From the NCBI RefSeq assembly GCF_046736045.1, contig NZ_CP177134.1, positions 3,286,001 to 3,350,000 on the forward strand: a DNA stretch of 64,000 nucleotides. Direction: 5' to 3'. Under the pieces are notes generated by a model that was not told the DNA's origin, searched no databases, and saw only the letters and a program-made list of their open reading frames with translations. The stretch's first letter is position 1. Each line of letters opens with the position of its first letter. The translations under genes were made by a program, and so were the position numbers. This stretch comes from Leptospira_A sp046736045. Lineage in GTDB: Bacteria; Spirochaetota; Leptospiria; Leptospirales; Leptospiraceae. Below, in pieces: positions 27,652-35,520 of this stretch.

Positions 27652-28532
27652 TATCTTTTGTCTACCACTAGTACTTTTTTAATCGTAGTCTGGAGATTCC
27701 CTTTTTCAATGATTCGATCCAAAACTTCCCCTCCCGAAACCAAATGTCCGAAGACAGTATGAAGTCCATCCAAATGGGGAGTGTCCACCTGATTGATAAA
27801 AAACTGAGATCCGTTTGTATTTGGTCCTGCATTTGCCATCGCAAGAGAATGCCGAACCGCTTTTTTGCTTGGAACCACTTCATTGAATCTATATCCGATT
27901 CTATATAGAACTTCCATCACAGGAAGTTCCAAAGCATCCGTATAAGCCGCTTCGACTTCCACACGTTTTTCGTCTAACTGCTGTCTGGATTGAATATTGA
28001 ATTCGGAAAGAACAACTCTTTGCAGTTGGGATTGGTATTGAGGAGCTTCCTTTATTTTCAATTTGTCAAGACCTAGTGCTTTTGCATTGATCTCATCTTC
28101 AAATTTATAACCGGGTCCTCCCCCTCCGTCTCCACGCGGGCATCCGCCTTGCGCCATAAAATCGGGAATCACTCTATGAAATTTTAATCCGTCGTAAAAG
28201 GGGCGTCTTTCCTTTATTCCCTTCTCGTTTGTAAAATCCTTTTCCCCTTGGGCAAGATCGATAAAGTTCTGAACTGTTTTGGGAGCTGCATCTGCAAATA
28301 ATTCCAAAACCAAATCCCCGGCAGTTGTTTGCAGGACGGCATAAATGGAAGGTTTATCGGGAAGTTTGGTATATACGGCATCCAATCGTTTTACAACGAC
28401 TTTCGGACTGGAATAAGTAATAGGTTCATAAGTTAGTTTTTTAAATTTTTTTTCACCACAAGTGATGCAAAAAAAGCCAAACACGAATAATGCGAGAAGT
28501 AGTAAGGTTTTTGATTGGAAAGTATTAAACAT
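27651..28532 (-). CDS. Cyclophilin-type peptidyl-prolyl isomerase lipoprotein with internal insertion
   Basis: 293 residues from the ATG at 28532 (strong Shine-Dalgarno AAAGGA). The signal ends in FCITCGEK, a spirochaetal lipobox. The cyclophilin core is split. The first half runs from VLQTTAGDLVLELF through PFYDGLKFHRVIPDFMAQGGCPRGDGGGGPGYKFEDE. A helical insert of about 80 residues follows (QYQSQLQRVVLSEFNIQSRQQLDEKR...). The second half is HSLAMANAGPNTNGSQFFINQVDTPHLDGLHTVFGHLVSG. Active-site Arg, Phe, Gln and His residues are present. It probably folds envelope proteins from the periplasmic membrane face. It overlaps argH by 8 bp. Confidence 0.9.
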   Translation of the reverse strand: MFNTFQSKTLLLLALFVFGFFCITCGEKKFKKLTYEPITYSSPKVVVKRLDAVYTKLPDKPSIYAVLQTTAGDLVLELFADAAPKTVQNFIDLAQGEKDFTNEKGIKERRPFYDGLKFHRVIPDFMAQGGCPRGDGGGGPGYKFEDEINAKALGLDKLKIKEAPQYQSQLQRVVLSEFNIQSRQQLDEKRVEVEAAYTDALELPVMEVLYRIGYRFNEVVPSKKAVRHSLAMANAGPNTNGSQFFINQVDTPHLDGLHTVFGHLVSGGEVLDRIIEKGNLQTTIKKVLVVDKR

Positions 28533-29961
28533 TCTTTTTTCCTTTGGAAGATTGAATCTGAAATCGTTTTTCAAGTTCTTTAAGTTTTCGTTTAGCGTTC
28601 TTTAGTTGCTCTTTCTGCATTGTTTTGGAGGTTCCGCCCGGGACATTCTTTTTATCACAAGACGTCTCAAGCACGATCGCATCCTCATAACCGGGGTCGG
28701 CAAGAACTGCGTGGATTTTCCCTCTTTCGCCTTGAGGGATGGTAAATAAATCCCAACCCTTGGAAGAACAATGTTTCACAAGCTCCCCAACAATTTCATG
28801 CGAGGTTCGGAAAGGAATCTTTTTTTGAAAAACAAGCCAATCCGCCAGATCGGTTGCGGTAGAAAAACCGGAGCGAAGACTTTTTACAGCATTTGCAGGG
28901 AAAATTTCAAGCCCTGAAACCATTTCACGAATCCCTTCGATTCCCAATTTGACTTGTTTGACTGTATCGAACAATGGGATTTTGTCTTCCTGAAAATCTC
29001 TGTTATATGCGGAAGGTGTTCCCTTCATCATCATCAATACATGATTGAGTCCGCCGACGACCCTACCTGTTTTCCCTCGAATCAATTCGGCAACATCGGG
29101 ATTTTTTTTCTGAGGCATAATCGACGAACCGGTGGTAAGCGAATCAGGAAGTTTGAAATAGGAAAATTCCTGAGAAGAGAATAAAATGATCTCTTCGCAA
29201 AATCGGGAAGCATGAATATAAAACTGGGAAGAAACAAATAAAAATTTCAGGATATGATCTCTTTGGGAAACCGCGTCCATGGAGTTTTCGGAAATCCTAC
29301 CCAGATGCAAATCCTTTTGTAAAAAACTACGATCCGTAGCATAATTCACACCAGCCAAAGCACCGGAACCTAACACGAGTTCATCGGCTCTTTCCCGAGC
29401 GGATAAAAAATCTTCGAAGTCCCGAACATTGGCCCAAAAATGAGATAAAAAATAATGAGAAGCCCGGACTGGTTGCGCAATTTGCAAATGAGTGTAACCG
29501 GGAATCACTATATCAACGGATTTTTCCGCTTTCTCCACCCAAGCTTCCAAAAGAGAAAATAAAAGACCTAAAATATTTGTTATCTCTTCTTTTAGATAAA
29601 GGCGCACATCTTGTGAAACCTGATCGTTTCTGGAACGAGCCGTATGTAATTTTTTTCCCAAATCCCCCAAAATATCAGTTAGGCGAGACTCGATGGACAT
29701 ATGAATGTCTTCATTTTCAATTTTAAATTCGAATTTGCCCGATTCGATTTCTTTTCGGATCAGTCCTAGAGTATCTTCGATTTTCTTTTGTTCGTCTGCG
29801 GTGAGTATCCCGATCTTTTTTAACATTCTGGAATGTGAAATGGATCCGGTGATATCTTGACGATATAATTCCTTGTCGAAACTGATCGACTCACCAATTC
29901 GAACCATAAGCGAGGAAGGAGCTTCTGAAAATCGTCCTCCCCAAAGTTTTTTTTCTTTCAT
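28525..29961 (-). CDS. argH: Argininosuccinate lyase
   Basis: 478 residues from the ATG at 29961 (Shine-Dalgarno AAAGGAA). Fumarase/aspartase superfamily marks are LWGGRF at the start, SRNDQVSQDVRLYL, TDRSFLQKDL and the signature GSSIMPQKKNPDVAELIRGK with the catalytic serine. It cleaves argininosuccinate to arginine and fumarate. The last 20 residues are unusually basic. It overlaps both the upstream haem-binding gene (ATGA) and the downstream cyclophilin gene. No other arg genes are present, so its regulation probably follows this mixed operon. Confidence 0.96.
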   Translation of the reverse strand: MKEKKLWGGRFSEAPSSLMVRIGESISFDKELYRQDITGSISHSRMLKKIGILTADEQKKIEDTLGLIRKEIESGKFEFKIENEDIHMSIESRLTDILGDLGKKLHTARSRNDQVSQDVRLYLKEEITNILGLLFSLLEAWVEKAEKSVDIVIPGYTHLQIAQPVRASHYFLSHFWANVRDFEDFLSARERADELVLGSGALAGVNYATDRSFLQKDLHLGRISENSMDAVSQRDHILKFLFVSSQFYIHASRFCEEIILFSSQEFSYFKLPDSLTTGSSIMPQKKNPDVAELIRGKTGRVVGGLNHVLMMMKGTPSAYNRDFQEDKIPLFDTVKQVKLGIEGIREMVSGLEIFPANAVKSLRSGFSTATDLADWLVFQKKIPFRTSHEIVGELVKHCSSKGWDLFTIPQGERGKIHAVLADPGYEDAIVLETSCDKKNVPGGTSKTMQKEQLKNAKRKLKELEKRFQIQSSKGKKNV

Positions 29962-30398
29962 AACGATTCCTTTTCGCTCTCCTCTTCCAGTTTGGAAATC
30001 CAATCTTTTAATATTTCAATATCCGCTTCCGTAATCAAAGCATTCCGATGAATCCAAGTATAAGACCCGAGAGGCATCTCACCTTCTTCGATCGCTTCCA
30101 AAATCGAATCCGCTTTTTTAACTTTCTTGTCTGCAGAAAGTTTTTCCCATTCGGAAAAATTGAGTTCTTCTCTTCCTTCTCTTACATGATTGGAAACAAA
30201 ATAAGAAAAAGGAAATACATAAGAATAAACCGGCCATTTGGTTCTATGGGAATGGCAATCATAACAACTTCTTTCCAAGATGGAAATTAATTTGGAATCC
30301 GCCTGAAGGGGGGCTAACTCTTCCGGATTTTCTCTTGGCACAGGAATGAATTGGACAAGGACCAGCAGAGTCAAAAATAGAAAAACCGCCCTTTTCAT
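29958..30398 (-). CDS. Haem-binding-domain protein (single CXXCH), membrane anchored
   Basis: 146 residues. An N-terminal hydrophobic segment (FLFLTLLVLVQFIPV) is followed by SCYDCHSHRTKWPVYSYVFPFSYFVSNHVREGREELNFSEW, the hallmark of the 'haem-bd' domain family with one CXXCH site. Downstream are GEMPLGSYTWIHRNALITEADIEILKDWI and an acidic tail. It probably binds one c-type haem in the periplasm; an electron-transfer or sensor role is unproven. It is first in the run toward fliM and overlaps argH by 4 bp. Confidence 0.85.
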   Translation of the reverse strand: MKRAVFLFLTLLVLVQFIPVPRENPEELAPLQADSKLISILERSCYDCHSHRTKWPVYSYVFPFSYFVSNHVREGREELNFSEWEKLSADKKVKKADSILEAIEEGEMPLGSYTWIHRNALITEADIEILKDWISKLEEESEKESL

Positions 30399-30495
30399 AT
30401 CTCATGACAGGGTTTAGGAAAGAGTAAGGATTCAAAGTATATTTTTATCTTGCTAATGGTCAGGGAGATGGTCTGATTCATTTCAGGAGCAAATA

Positions 30496-30957
30496 TTGGA
30501 GATTTTATTCGAACAATCCCCTTACCTTTGGATCATTGGCGGGATTCTATTTTTAGCGCTGGAGTTTGTTTTTCCAGGCACATTTATCATGTTTTTAGGA
30601 ATCGGGGGAATCATCACCGGAATTGCGGCAAGACTGATTCCAATGAGTTTTACGGCGCAAGTCATAGTCTGGATGATTTCCACTCTTGCCTCTCTGATTT
30701 TAGGTGGCTCCGCAGTTAAAAAATTATTCAAATCGGAATCCACTGTGGATCCGTTTCTCAAAGACGATTATTTGCAACAAATCGTTCCCGTAGAGGTAGA
30801 TGTTTTGGTAGGACAGTTGGGTGGCAAAGTGAAATTCCAGGGAACTGTTTGGGATGCGATCAGCCAAAATGAAAAAATCCCGAAGGGTGCCAAAGTGAGA
30901 ATTCTTTCCAGAAACAATCTTACCTTCACTGTGGAAAAAATTTCACTGGAAGACTGA
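30496..30957 (+). CDS. NfeD-like membrane protein
   Basis: 153 residues from a TTG at 30496 with a strong Shine-Dalgarno sequence (CAGGAG). Three to four N-terminal membrane helices (WIIGGILFLALEFVFPGTFIMFLGIGGIITG...) precede a C-terminal OB-fold (LVGQLGGKVKFQGTVWDAISQNEKIPKGAKVRI). This is the short NfeD1b type, which typically accompanies SPFH/stomatin genes, as two do here. It is thought to act as a membrane partner of SPFH oligomers. Confidence 0.9.
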   Translation: MEILFEQSPYLWIIGGILFLALEFVFPGTFIMFLGIGGIITGIAARLIPMSFTAQVIVWMISTLASLILGGSAVKKLFKSESTVDPFLKDDYLQQIVPVEVDVLVGQLGGKVKFQGTVWDAISQNEKIPKGAKVRILSRNNLTFTVEKISLED

Positions 30958-31065
30958 TTCTTTTCCATTCCAAAAAAAAACATTTCCGATAAAAAATCCC
31001 TTTTCTCTTTCTTCGGCCCAGTCTATCTTAACGTCCTAGTCAAAATAAGGAGAAAAGAAAGATAC

Positions 31066-31992
31066 ATGGGCTCTGTATTTATTATTATCTTTGTCTTGGT
31101 GATTTATATCATCAGCAAAACCATCATCATAGTTCCGGAACAAAGTGAACATATCAAAGAAAGGTTAGGCGTATTCCAAGGAGTACTCAAACCGGGGTTT
31201 TATTTTATGATCCCTTTCGTCGATCAGATACGTTACCGTCAAAATTTGAAAGAACAAACAATTGATATAGACCCGCAAGTATGCATTACCAAAGACAACG
31301 TATCCGTCGAGGTAGACGGTGTTTTGTATATGAAGGTAATCGATAGCGAAAAAGCTTCTTACGGAATCGACAATTTCATGTTGGCGACATCCCAACTGGC
31401 TCAAACTACCCTTCGTTCCGAAATCGGTAAACTGGTGTTAGACAATCTTTTATCTGAAAGGGAAGAGATCAATGCAAACGTAGTTTCCAATATTGATCGT
31501 GCCACGGATCCTTGGGGGATCAAAGTGACTCGTTATGAAATAAGGAACATCACTCCTCCCAAACAGATTTTACTGGAAATGGAAAATCAAATGAAAGCGG
31601 AAAGGGAAAGAAGAGCCGAAATCACGATTTCCCAAGGGGAAAAAGAATCCCTTGTGAATAAATCCGTGGGAGAAAGACAGGAGTCGATCAATATCTCCGA
31701 AGGAGAAAAGATACGACTTGTCAATGAAGCGGAAGGTAGAGCGAAAGAAATCGAAGTTATTTCTACGGCAACTGCCCGAGGTCTTAAGTGGATTTCAGAA
31801 GCGATTGATAAAAAAGGCGGGAAGGAAGCAGTGAGTTTACAGATCACACAAGAATACCTCGAAGCTTTAGGAACAATTCTCAAAACATCCAAAACGACTG
31901 TTGTCCCGGAAAATCTGGCGAATATCGGTGGGGTCTTCGAAGGACTTTCCCGAATCACCACCAAACTTCCAAATAATAACCAAGGAGCTTAA
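31066..31992 (+). CDS. SPFH/stomatin-family protein, first paralogue (QmcA-like)
   Basis: 308 residues: an N-terminal membrane helix (VFIIIFVLVIYIISKTIII), then the SPFH domain (VPEQSEHIKERLGVFQGVLKPGFYFMIPFVDQIRY through DPWGIKVTRYEIRNITPP), then a coiled-coil region with alternating Glu/Arg repeats (about 180-240) and a hydrophobic C-terminal helix. Such proteins form large ring oligomers that organise membrane microdomains and modulate membrane proteases. A Shine-Dalgarno AAGGAG precedes the ATG. Its paralogue begins 3 bp after the stop. Confidence 0.92.
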   Translation: MGSVFIIIFVLVIYIISKTIIIVPEQSEHIKERLGVFQGVLKPGFYFMIPFVDQIRYRQNLKEQTIDIDPQVCITKDNVSVEVDGVLYMKVIDSEKASYGIDNFMLATSQLAQTTLRSEIGKLVLDNLLSEREEINANVVSNIDRATDPWGIKVTRYEIRNITPPKQILLEMENQMKAERERRAEITISQGEKESLVNKSVGERQESINISEGEKIRLVNEAEGRAKEIEVISTATARGLKWISEAIDKKGGKEAVSLQITQEYLEALGTILKTSKTTVVPENLANIGGVFEGLSRITTKLPNNNQGA

Positions 31993-31994
31993 AA

Positions 31995-32927
31995 ATGGAA
32001 GAAAATTATGTAATCGTCGCTTTCTGGACCATTGTAACTATCTATCTTGCCTTCAAGATATTCCGCTGCATTCGAATCATTCCCGCACAAGACGTGTTAA
32101 TTGTAGAAAGATTAGGAAAATACAATCGAACTTTGCGTGCAGGATTTCATCTTTTAGTTCCTTTTGTCGATAGGGATGCTTATTATCTATCTTTGAAAGA
32201 ACAAGCCATTGATGTGCAACCACAAATCTGTATCACGCATGACAACGTTCAGGTGAAAGTAGACGGAGTTCTTTACATCAAGGTAATCGATCCTGTCAGA
32301 GCCGCATACGGAATCCAAGACTATAAATTTGCATCCATTCAATTGGCTCAGACAACAATGCGTTCCATCATCGGAACCATGGAGTTAGACAAAACAATCG
32401 GTGGTGAAAAAGATATGATCAATTCCACAATCGTCGCCGCTGTCGACCAGGCATCCGATCCTTGGGGCATCAAAGTCAACCGTTATGAAATATTGAATAT
32501 TGTTCCACCCAAATCAGTGTTAGATGCAATGGAAAAGGAGAAAAAAGCGCAAATCTCCAAAAGATCCCAGATTTTACTTTCCGAAGGGGAAAGAGATTCC
32601 AGAATCAACCGGTCTCTCGGCCTCAAAGAAGAAGCGATCAATAAATCGGAAGGGGAAAAACAGAGAAGAATCAACTCAGCCGAAGGTAAAGCGGCAGAGA
32701 TAGAATCCCTCGCTCAGGCAAGTGCGAAAGGAATCGAATCCATCGCAGTCTCCATAACCGACCAGGGAGGAGAATCCGCTGTCAAATTGCAAATCACCAA
32801 GTCGTTCATTAGCAATTTTCTAAGTCTTGCCAAAGAAAATACGGAGATATTGATCCCCGCAGACGTAATGAATCTTCCCAATTTGATTTCCAACCTAACA
32901 GGAAATCCTACGAAGCCGAAGGCATAA
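31995..32927 (+). CDS. SPFH/stomatin-family protein, second paralogue (QmcA-like)
   Basis: 310 residues, collinear with the upstream paralogue and clearly homologous by eye (YYLSLKEQAIDVQPQICITHDNVQVKVDGVLYIKVIDP versus YRQNLKEQTIDIDPQVCITKDNVSVEVDGVLYMKVIDS). The same helix-SPFH-coiled-coil layout is retained. Side-by-side paralogues suggest an old tandem duplication that now gives a hetero-oligomer, as with HflK-HflC. Unlike HflK/C, both keep the stomatin/QmcA-like C-terminus. A strong intrinsic terminator follows at once. Confidence 0.92.
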   Translation: MEENYVIVAFWTIVTIYLAFKIFRCIRIIPAQDVLIVERLGKYNRTLRAGFHLLVPFVDRDAYYLSLKEQAIDVQPQICITHDNVQVKVDGVLYIKVIDPVRAAYGIQDYKFASIQLAQTTMRSIIGTMELDKTIGGEKDMINSTIVAAVDQASDPWGIKVNRYEILNIVPPKSVLDAMEKEKKAQISKRSQILLSEGERDSRINRSLGLKEEAINKSEGEKQRRINSAEGKAAEIESLAQASAKGIESIAVSITDQGGESAVKLQITKSFISNFLSLAKENTEILIPADVMNLPNLISNLTGNPTKPKA

Positions 32928-32930
32928 AAA

Positions 32931-32968
32931 AAACACCCCGGTTTAAATCAAAAGCCGGGGTGTTTTTC
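32931..32968 (+). terminator. Strong intrinsic terminator after the nfeD-SPFH operon
   Basis: AAACACCCCGG (32931-32941) pairs over 11 bp with CCGGGGTGTTT (32955-32965) around a 13-base loop, followed by a T-run. The A-run on the other side lets it also serve the convergent RNHCP gene. Confidence 0.9.
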
Positions 32969-32981
32969 ATTTTAAGTTTTT

Positions 32982-33434
32982 TCAACTTCCTTTTTCCTGA
33001 TACAAGGGCACGCAAGGTTTTGCAATCGCCTTTGCCGCGAGAGATAAGAGTAAATTTTCATTATCGTCAGGCCCGATACGATTTGCATGAATGACTCCGC
33101 AACCTTTGCATCTGTGAAGCAACACCCACTCTTCTTTGCGAACCCAGATGGAAATCGGTTCCATAATGCTTCCGCAATCGGAACCTCTGTCTCCCGGGCT
33201 TACATCCACGTGCAAGCTATGCAGGCAATTCGGACAATGATTTCTCTGACTGGTTCCGTAACCAATACTACCGATCATCATCTTACAATGTTTACATCGA
33301 AACTCGTCCTCACAGGAATTGTTTCTGTAGGTAATTTGTTTGTTTCGTTCTTTTGATTCATCCGAATCAAAATCATCGAATCTTTTCTTTTTTTTGATTT
33401 TTACGAAATGGGTTTCGTGAAACTGCTGGTTCAT
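32982..33434 (-). CDS. RNHCP-domain zinc-binding protein
   Basis: 150 residues. The name-giving motif is present as QRNHCPNCLHSLHVDVSPGDRGSDCGSIMEPI. It is flanked by FRCKHCKMM and HRCKGCGVIHANRIGPDDN, giving three CXXC-type knuckles likely to bind zinc. The N-terminal 40 residues are basic and low-complexity (KIKKKKRFDDFDSDESKERNK). The RNHCP family is small and of unknown function; nucleic-acid binding is inference. Its 5' region lies in the structured intergenic DNA described next. Confidence 0.88.
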   Translation of the reverse strand: MNQQFHETHFVKIKKKKRFDDFDSDESKERNKQITYRNNSCEDEFRCKHCKMMIGSIGYGTSQRNHCPNCLHSLHVDVSPGDRGSDCGSIMEPISIWVRKEEWVLLHRCKGCGVIHANRIGPDDNENLLLSLAAKAIAKPCVPLYQEKGS

Positions 33435-33443
33435 TTCCGGTTC

Positions 33444-33662
33444 GCGGCATGCGAAACTCTCTTAAAAAGAGAAAAGGATGAGCATCCTTTGGATGAAAGC
33501 CTATGAGAAAAACTTGGATTCCGATAATTTCCCTTTGGAGCGTGTGCCGCAACAATCTGCTATAAATTAAAAGGGACTCTATCGAAAGAGTTGTCTCAAA
33601 GGCTAACTAGGCAATGGCCAGATAACGTAACATAGTTCTTCTCCAATCTGGAAAGAACTATG
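33444..33662. ncRNA. Structured intergenic region: possible small RNA or 5' leader of the RNHCP gene
   Basis: Between the RNHCP gene and a lipoprotein gene there is no ORF of note, but several base-paired elements. GCGGCATGCG (33444-33453) pairs with CGTGTGCCGC (33541-33550) over ten positions including two G-U pairs as read on the plus strand, enclosing two hairpins: TCTCTT/AAGAGA (33458-33472) and AAAGGATG/CATCCTTT (33473-33490). Further on, CATAGTTCTT/AAGAACTATG (33631-33662) forms a 10-bp stem. It excludes an alternative stem CCAGAT (33618-33623)/ATCTGG (33646-33651). On the minus strand this would be the RNHCP leader and, at the far end, the terminator of the lipoprotein gene. I recognise no known RNA family. 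Confidence 0.4.
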
Positions 33663-33680
33663 CCGTTTGCAAGAAAAAAA

Positions 33681-34364
33681 TTAAAGAAGTCCGCTTCCGA
33701 TAATGGATCTCTCTGTCATAGGAAGTAACTTTTGGTTGAATAAATAAGAATCATCTTTTTTCAAAGGTTTTGTATCTCTGCGGTTGGTTGCCTTTTCTTC
33801 CAATTCCAAATCGGAACTTCCGATTACATATAAGTCCGGAACACGATCCCCATCCGAGTCAACTTCCGCTCTGTCAGAAAAGATAAAAATATCAGCATAA
33901 CCGTCTTTATTCGTATCCAATTCCCTACGAACGACTTTGTTATTAAAATTATAATATTGTGTGGTTTCGAAAAAACCGTCTTTGTCAGAATCCTTCTGTA
34001 CCATTACAATTTTTTCATTGGGCAACATCCAACGCAAAAGGTCTACTTTTCCATCATAATTTTCATCTACTTCTTCATGAACCTTCACCATCTTTCTTAA
34101 AGGAGATCCAGGTTCCTGAACCGTGCTATGCCCTTGCCAGATGAATTCATCAGAGGAGCCATCCGTGTTTTTATCTATCTCCAGATAAACAACTCTGTAG
34201 TTATCTTTTTCAGGGAGGTAGTAACCGTTTGTATCGATTTTACCGGTACCTGCGGTATCAACCGGCATAATGCGCATTTCTGTACCAAAAGGAAGGGGTA
34301 AGGTAGTTCCTTTACATTGAAATAAAAAAAGAAAAACTGTAGTGAGTAAACAAATACGAAGCAT
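33681..34364 (-). CDS. Lipoprotein with repeated Asp-rich calcium-binding-like motifs
   Basis: 227 residues. The signal ends at FLFQCKG (Cys17). At least five loops of the D-x-(D/N)-x-DG type occur in the mature chain: DKNTDGSSDE, DENYDGKVDL, DSDKDGFFE, DTNKDGYADI and DSDGDRVPDL. They resemble EF-hand/dockerin or thrombospondin type-3 calcium loops, spaced about 20-35 residues apart. A calcium-binding, surface-attached role is plausible. The ligand and location are not shown. A terminator-like stem lies downstream (33631-33662). Confidence 0.78.
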   Translation of the reverse strand: MLRICLLTTVFLFLFQCKGTTLPLPFGTEMRIMPVDTAGTGKIDTNGYYLPEKDNYRVVYLEIDKNTDGSSDEFIWQGHSTVQEPGSPLRKMVKVHEEVDENYDGKVDLLRWMLPNEKIVMVQKDSDKDGFFETTQYYNFNNKVVRRELDTNKDGYADIFIFSDRAEVDSDGDRVPDLYVIGSSDLELEEKATNRRDTKPLKKDDSYLFNQKLLPMTERSIIGSGLL

Positions 34365-34425
34365 GACTGAAGTTATTGAAAACGCAATTCATCTAGGCAA
34401 GTGTTTTTAAAAAATAAAAAACAAT

Positions 34426-34872
34426 CTATTTGGAAATAGATAACTTCTTAGATAGAAAAAAACAATTATGACCCGGAGGAAAATCAGAGATCACTCCTAC
34501 TTGCTCATAACCTTCCTGGAGATAAAATTTAGGGGCTTGGAATCCGAAGGAATATCCGAAGATCAAAGAACAATTCAATTGAACCGCTTCCTCCTCTACT
34601 TTTTGCAACATCTCTCTACCTAAATTTTTCCCTCTTTCTTCCGAATCCACCCAAAGCAATTGGAGATTCAAACCCCGAAAATACATATAACCGAGTGCCG
34701 CAGCTACGATCTTTTCTTCTTTTTTTGCCAGGATGCAGAAGAACTGAGTTTCTTCCATCTGAGTGTCATTCAATTTAGAAAGACTGAATGAATGCAATTG
34801 TGCCCATAAAAATTCCTGAGTGGATGCGTCAGGATTTGTGATTTTCTCAAATTGAATCTTTGGATCGCTCAT
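34426..34872 (-). CDS. GNAT-family N-acetyltransferase
   Basis: 148 residues with the GNAT fold. The acetyl-CoA pyrophosphate-binding segment is LLWVDSEERGKNLGREMLQKVEEEA (R/Q-x-x-G-x-G/A pattern in RGKNLG). The C-terminal GFQAPKFYLQEGYEQVGVISDFPPGHNCFFLSKKL is typical of small-molecule acetyltransferases. Substrate unknown. It stands alone, 49 bp after the fliN stop-side gene boundary, with no clear operon partner. Confidence 0.85.
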   Translation of the reverse strand: MSDPKIQFEKITNPDASTQEFLWAQLHSFSLSKLNDTQMEETQFFCILAKKEEKIVAAALGYMYFRGLNLQLLWVDSEERGKNLGREMLQKVEEEAVQLNCSLIFGYSFGFQAPKFYLQEGYEQVGVISDFPPGHNCFFLSKKLSISK

Positions 34873-34920
34873 CGTTTGATTCAGTTTGTATTTTCAAATG
34901 AAAAAAACATACGACAGATG

Positions 34921-35436
34921 TTAGATAAATGCAGGCGCGCCGCCTAATCTTTCCATAGGGTCGACGATCTGAGTGATTTGAATTCCATAATAATCATCCA
35001 ATACAATCAACTTGCCTCTTCCCACAAGTTTTCCATTTGCAAGGATATCCAACTCTTCACCGATGTTTTTGTCCAATTCGACTACAGTTCCTTCTGTCAA
35101 CTGCAACACATCTTTGATAAACATAGTGGTTCTTCCCAGTTCAATCGTCAATTGAAGGGTTACATCCAGAAGTAAGTTGAGGTTGGCAGTATTGCTTCCA
35201 CCTACGGTAGATTGGGTTTTTGCAGAAGATTTGGAAGGTGTGGGTGTGGAACTGGGTCCGAGTGCCGCAGCAATGTCTGCAAAAGAAGGGCCATCATCTC
35301 CCCCGCCTCCTGCACCGCCTACAAGTGCATCCAGGTCGTCAAGGCCACCGCCTCCGCCAGAAGGGGTAGAACCTCCTCCGCCAAATCCACCTAATAATGC
35401 ATCTATATCCTCTTGGGATAATGAACCCTCGCCCAT
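34921..35436 (-). CDS. fliN: Flagellar motor switch protein FliN with FliM-like N-terminal peptide
   Basis: 171 residues. The C-terminal 80 are a standard FliN/SpoA domain (LLLDVTLQLTIELGRTTMFIKDVLQL..., GKLVGRGKLIVLDDYYGIQITQIV). A Gly/Ser/Pro-rich linker precedes it. The first 15 residues, GSLSQEDIDALLGGF, match the CheY-P-binding peptide of FliM, and the fliM in this window has the same motif. The protein is therefore FliY-like at its N-terminus but lacks the CheC-like phosphatase domain of FliY. It belongs to the C-ring of the flagellar motor. Confidence 0.95.
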   Translation of the reverse strand: MGEGSLSQEDIDALLGGFGGGGSTPSGGGGGLDDLDALVGGAGGGGDDGPSFADIAAALGPSSTPTPSKSSAKTQSTVGGSNTANLNLLLDVTLQLTIELGRTTMFIKDVLQLTEGTVVELDKNIGEELDILANGKLVGRGKLIVLDDYYGIQITQIVDPMERLGGAPAFI

Positions 35437-35520
35437 ACGGAAACCTCTTCTTTCTTACACTGTCGGTGAAATAAAAATTCCTTCCTTGAAAAAAATTAAA
35501 TCTTCCTGTTTTTCGTTCTT

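Noticed and set aside
33444..33550. 6S RNA, SRP RNA, TPP, cobalamin and c-di-GMP riboswitch identities for the structured intergenic region
   Set aside because: I compared it with the key conserved motifs I know of these RNAs and found none, so it is left as unclassified.
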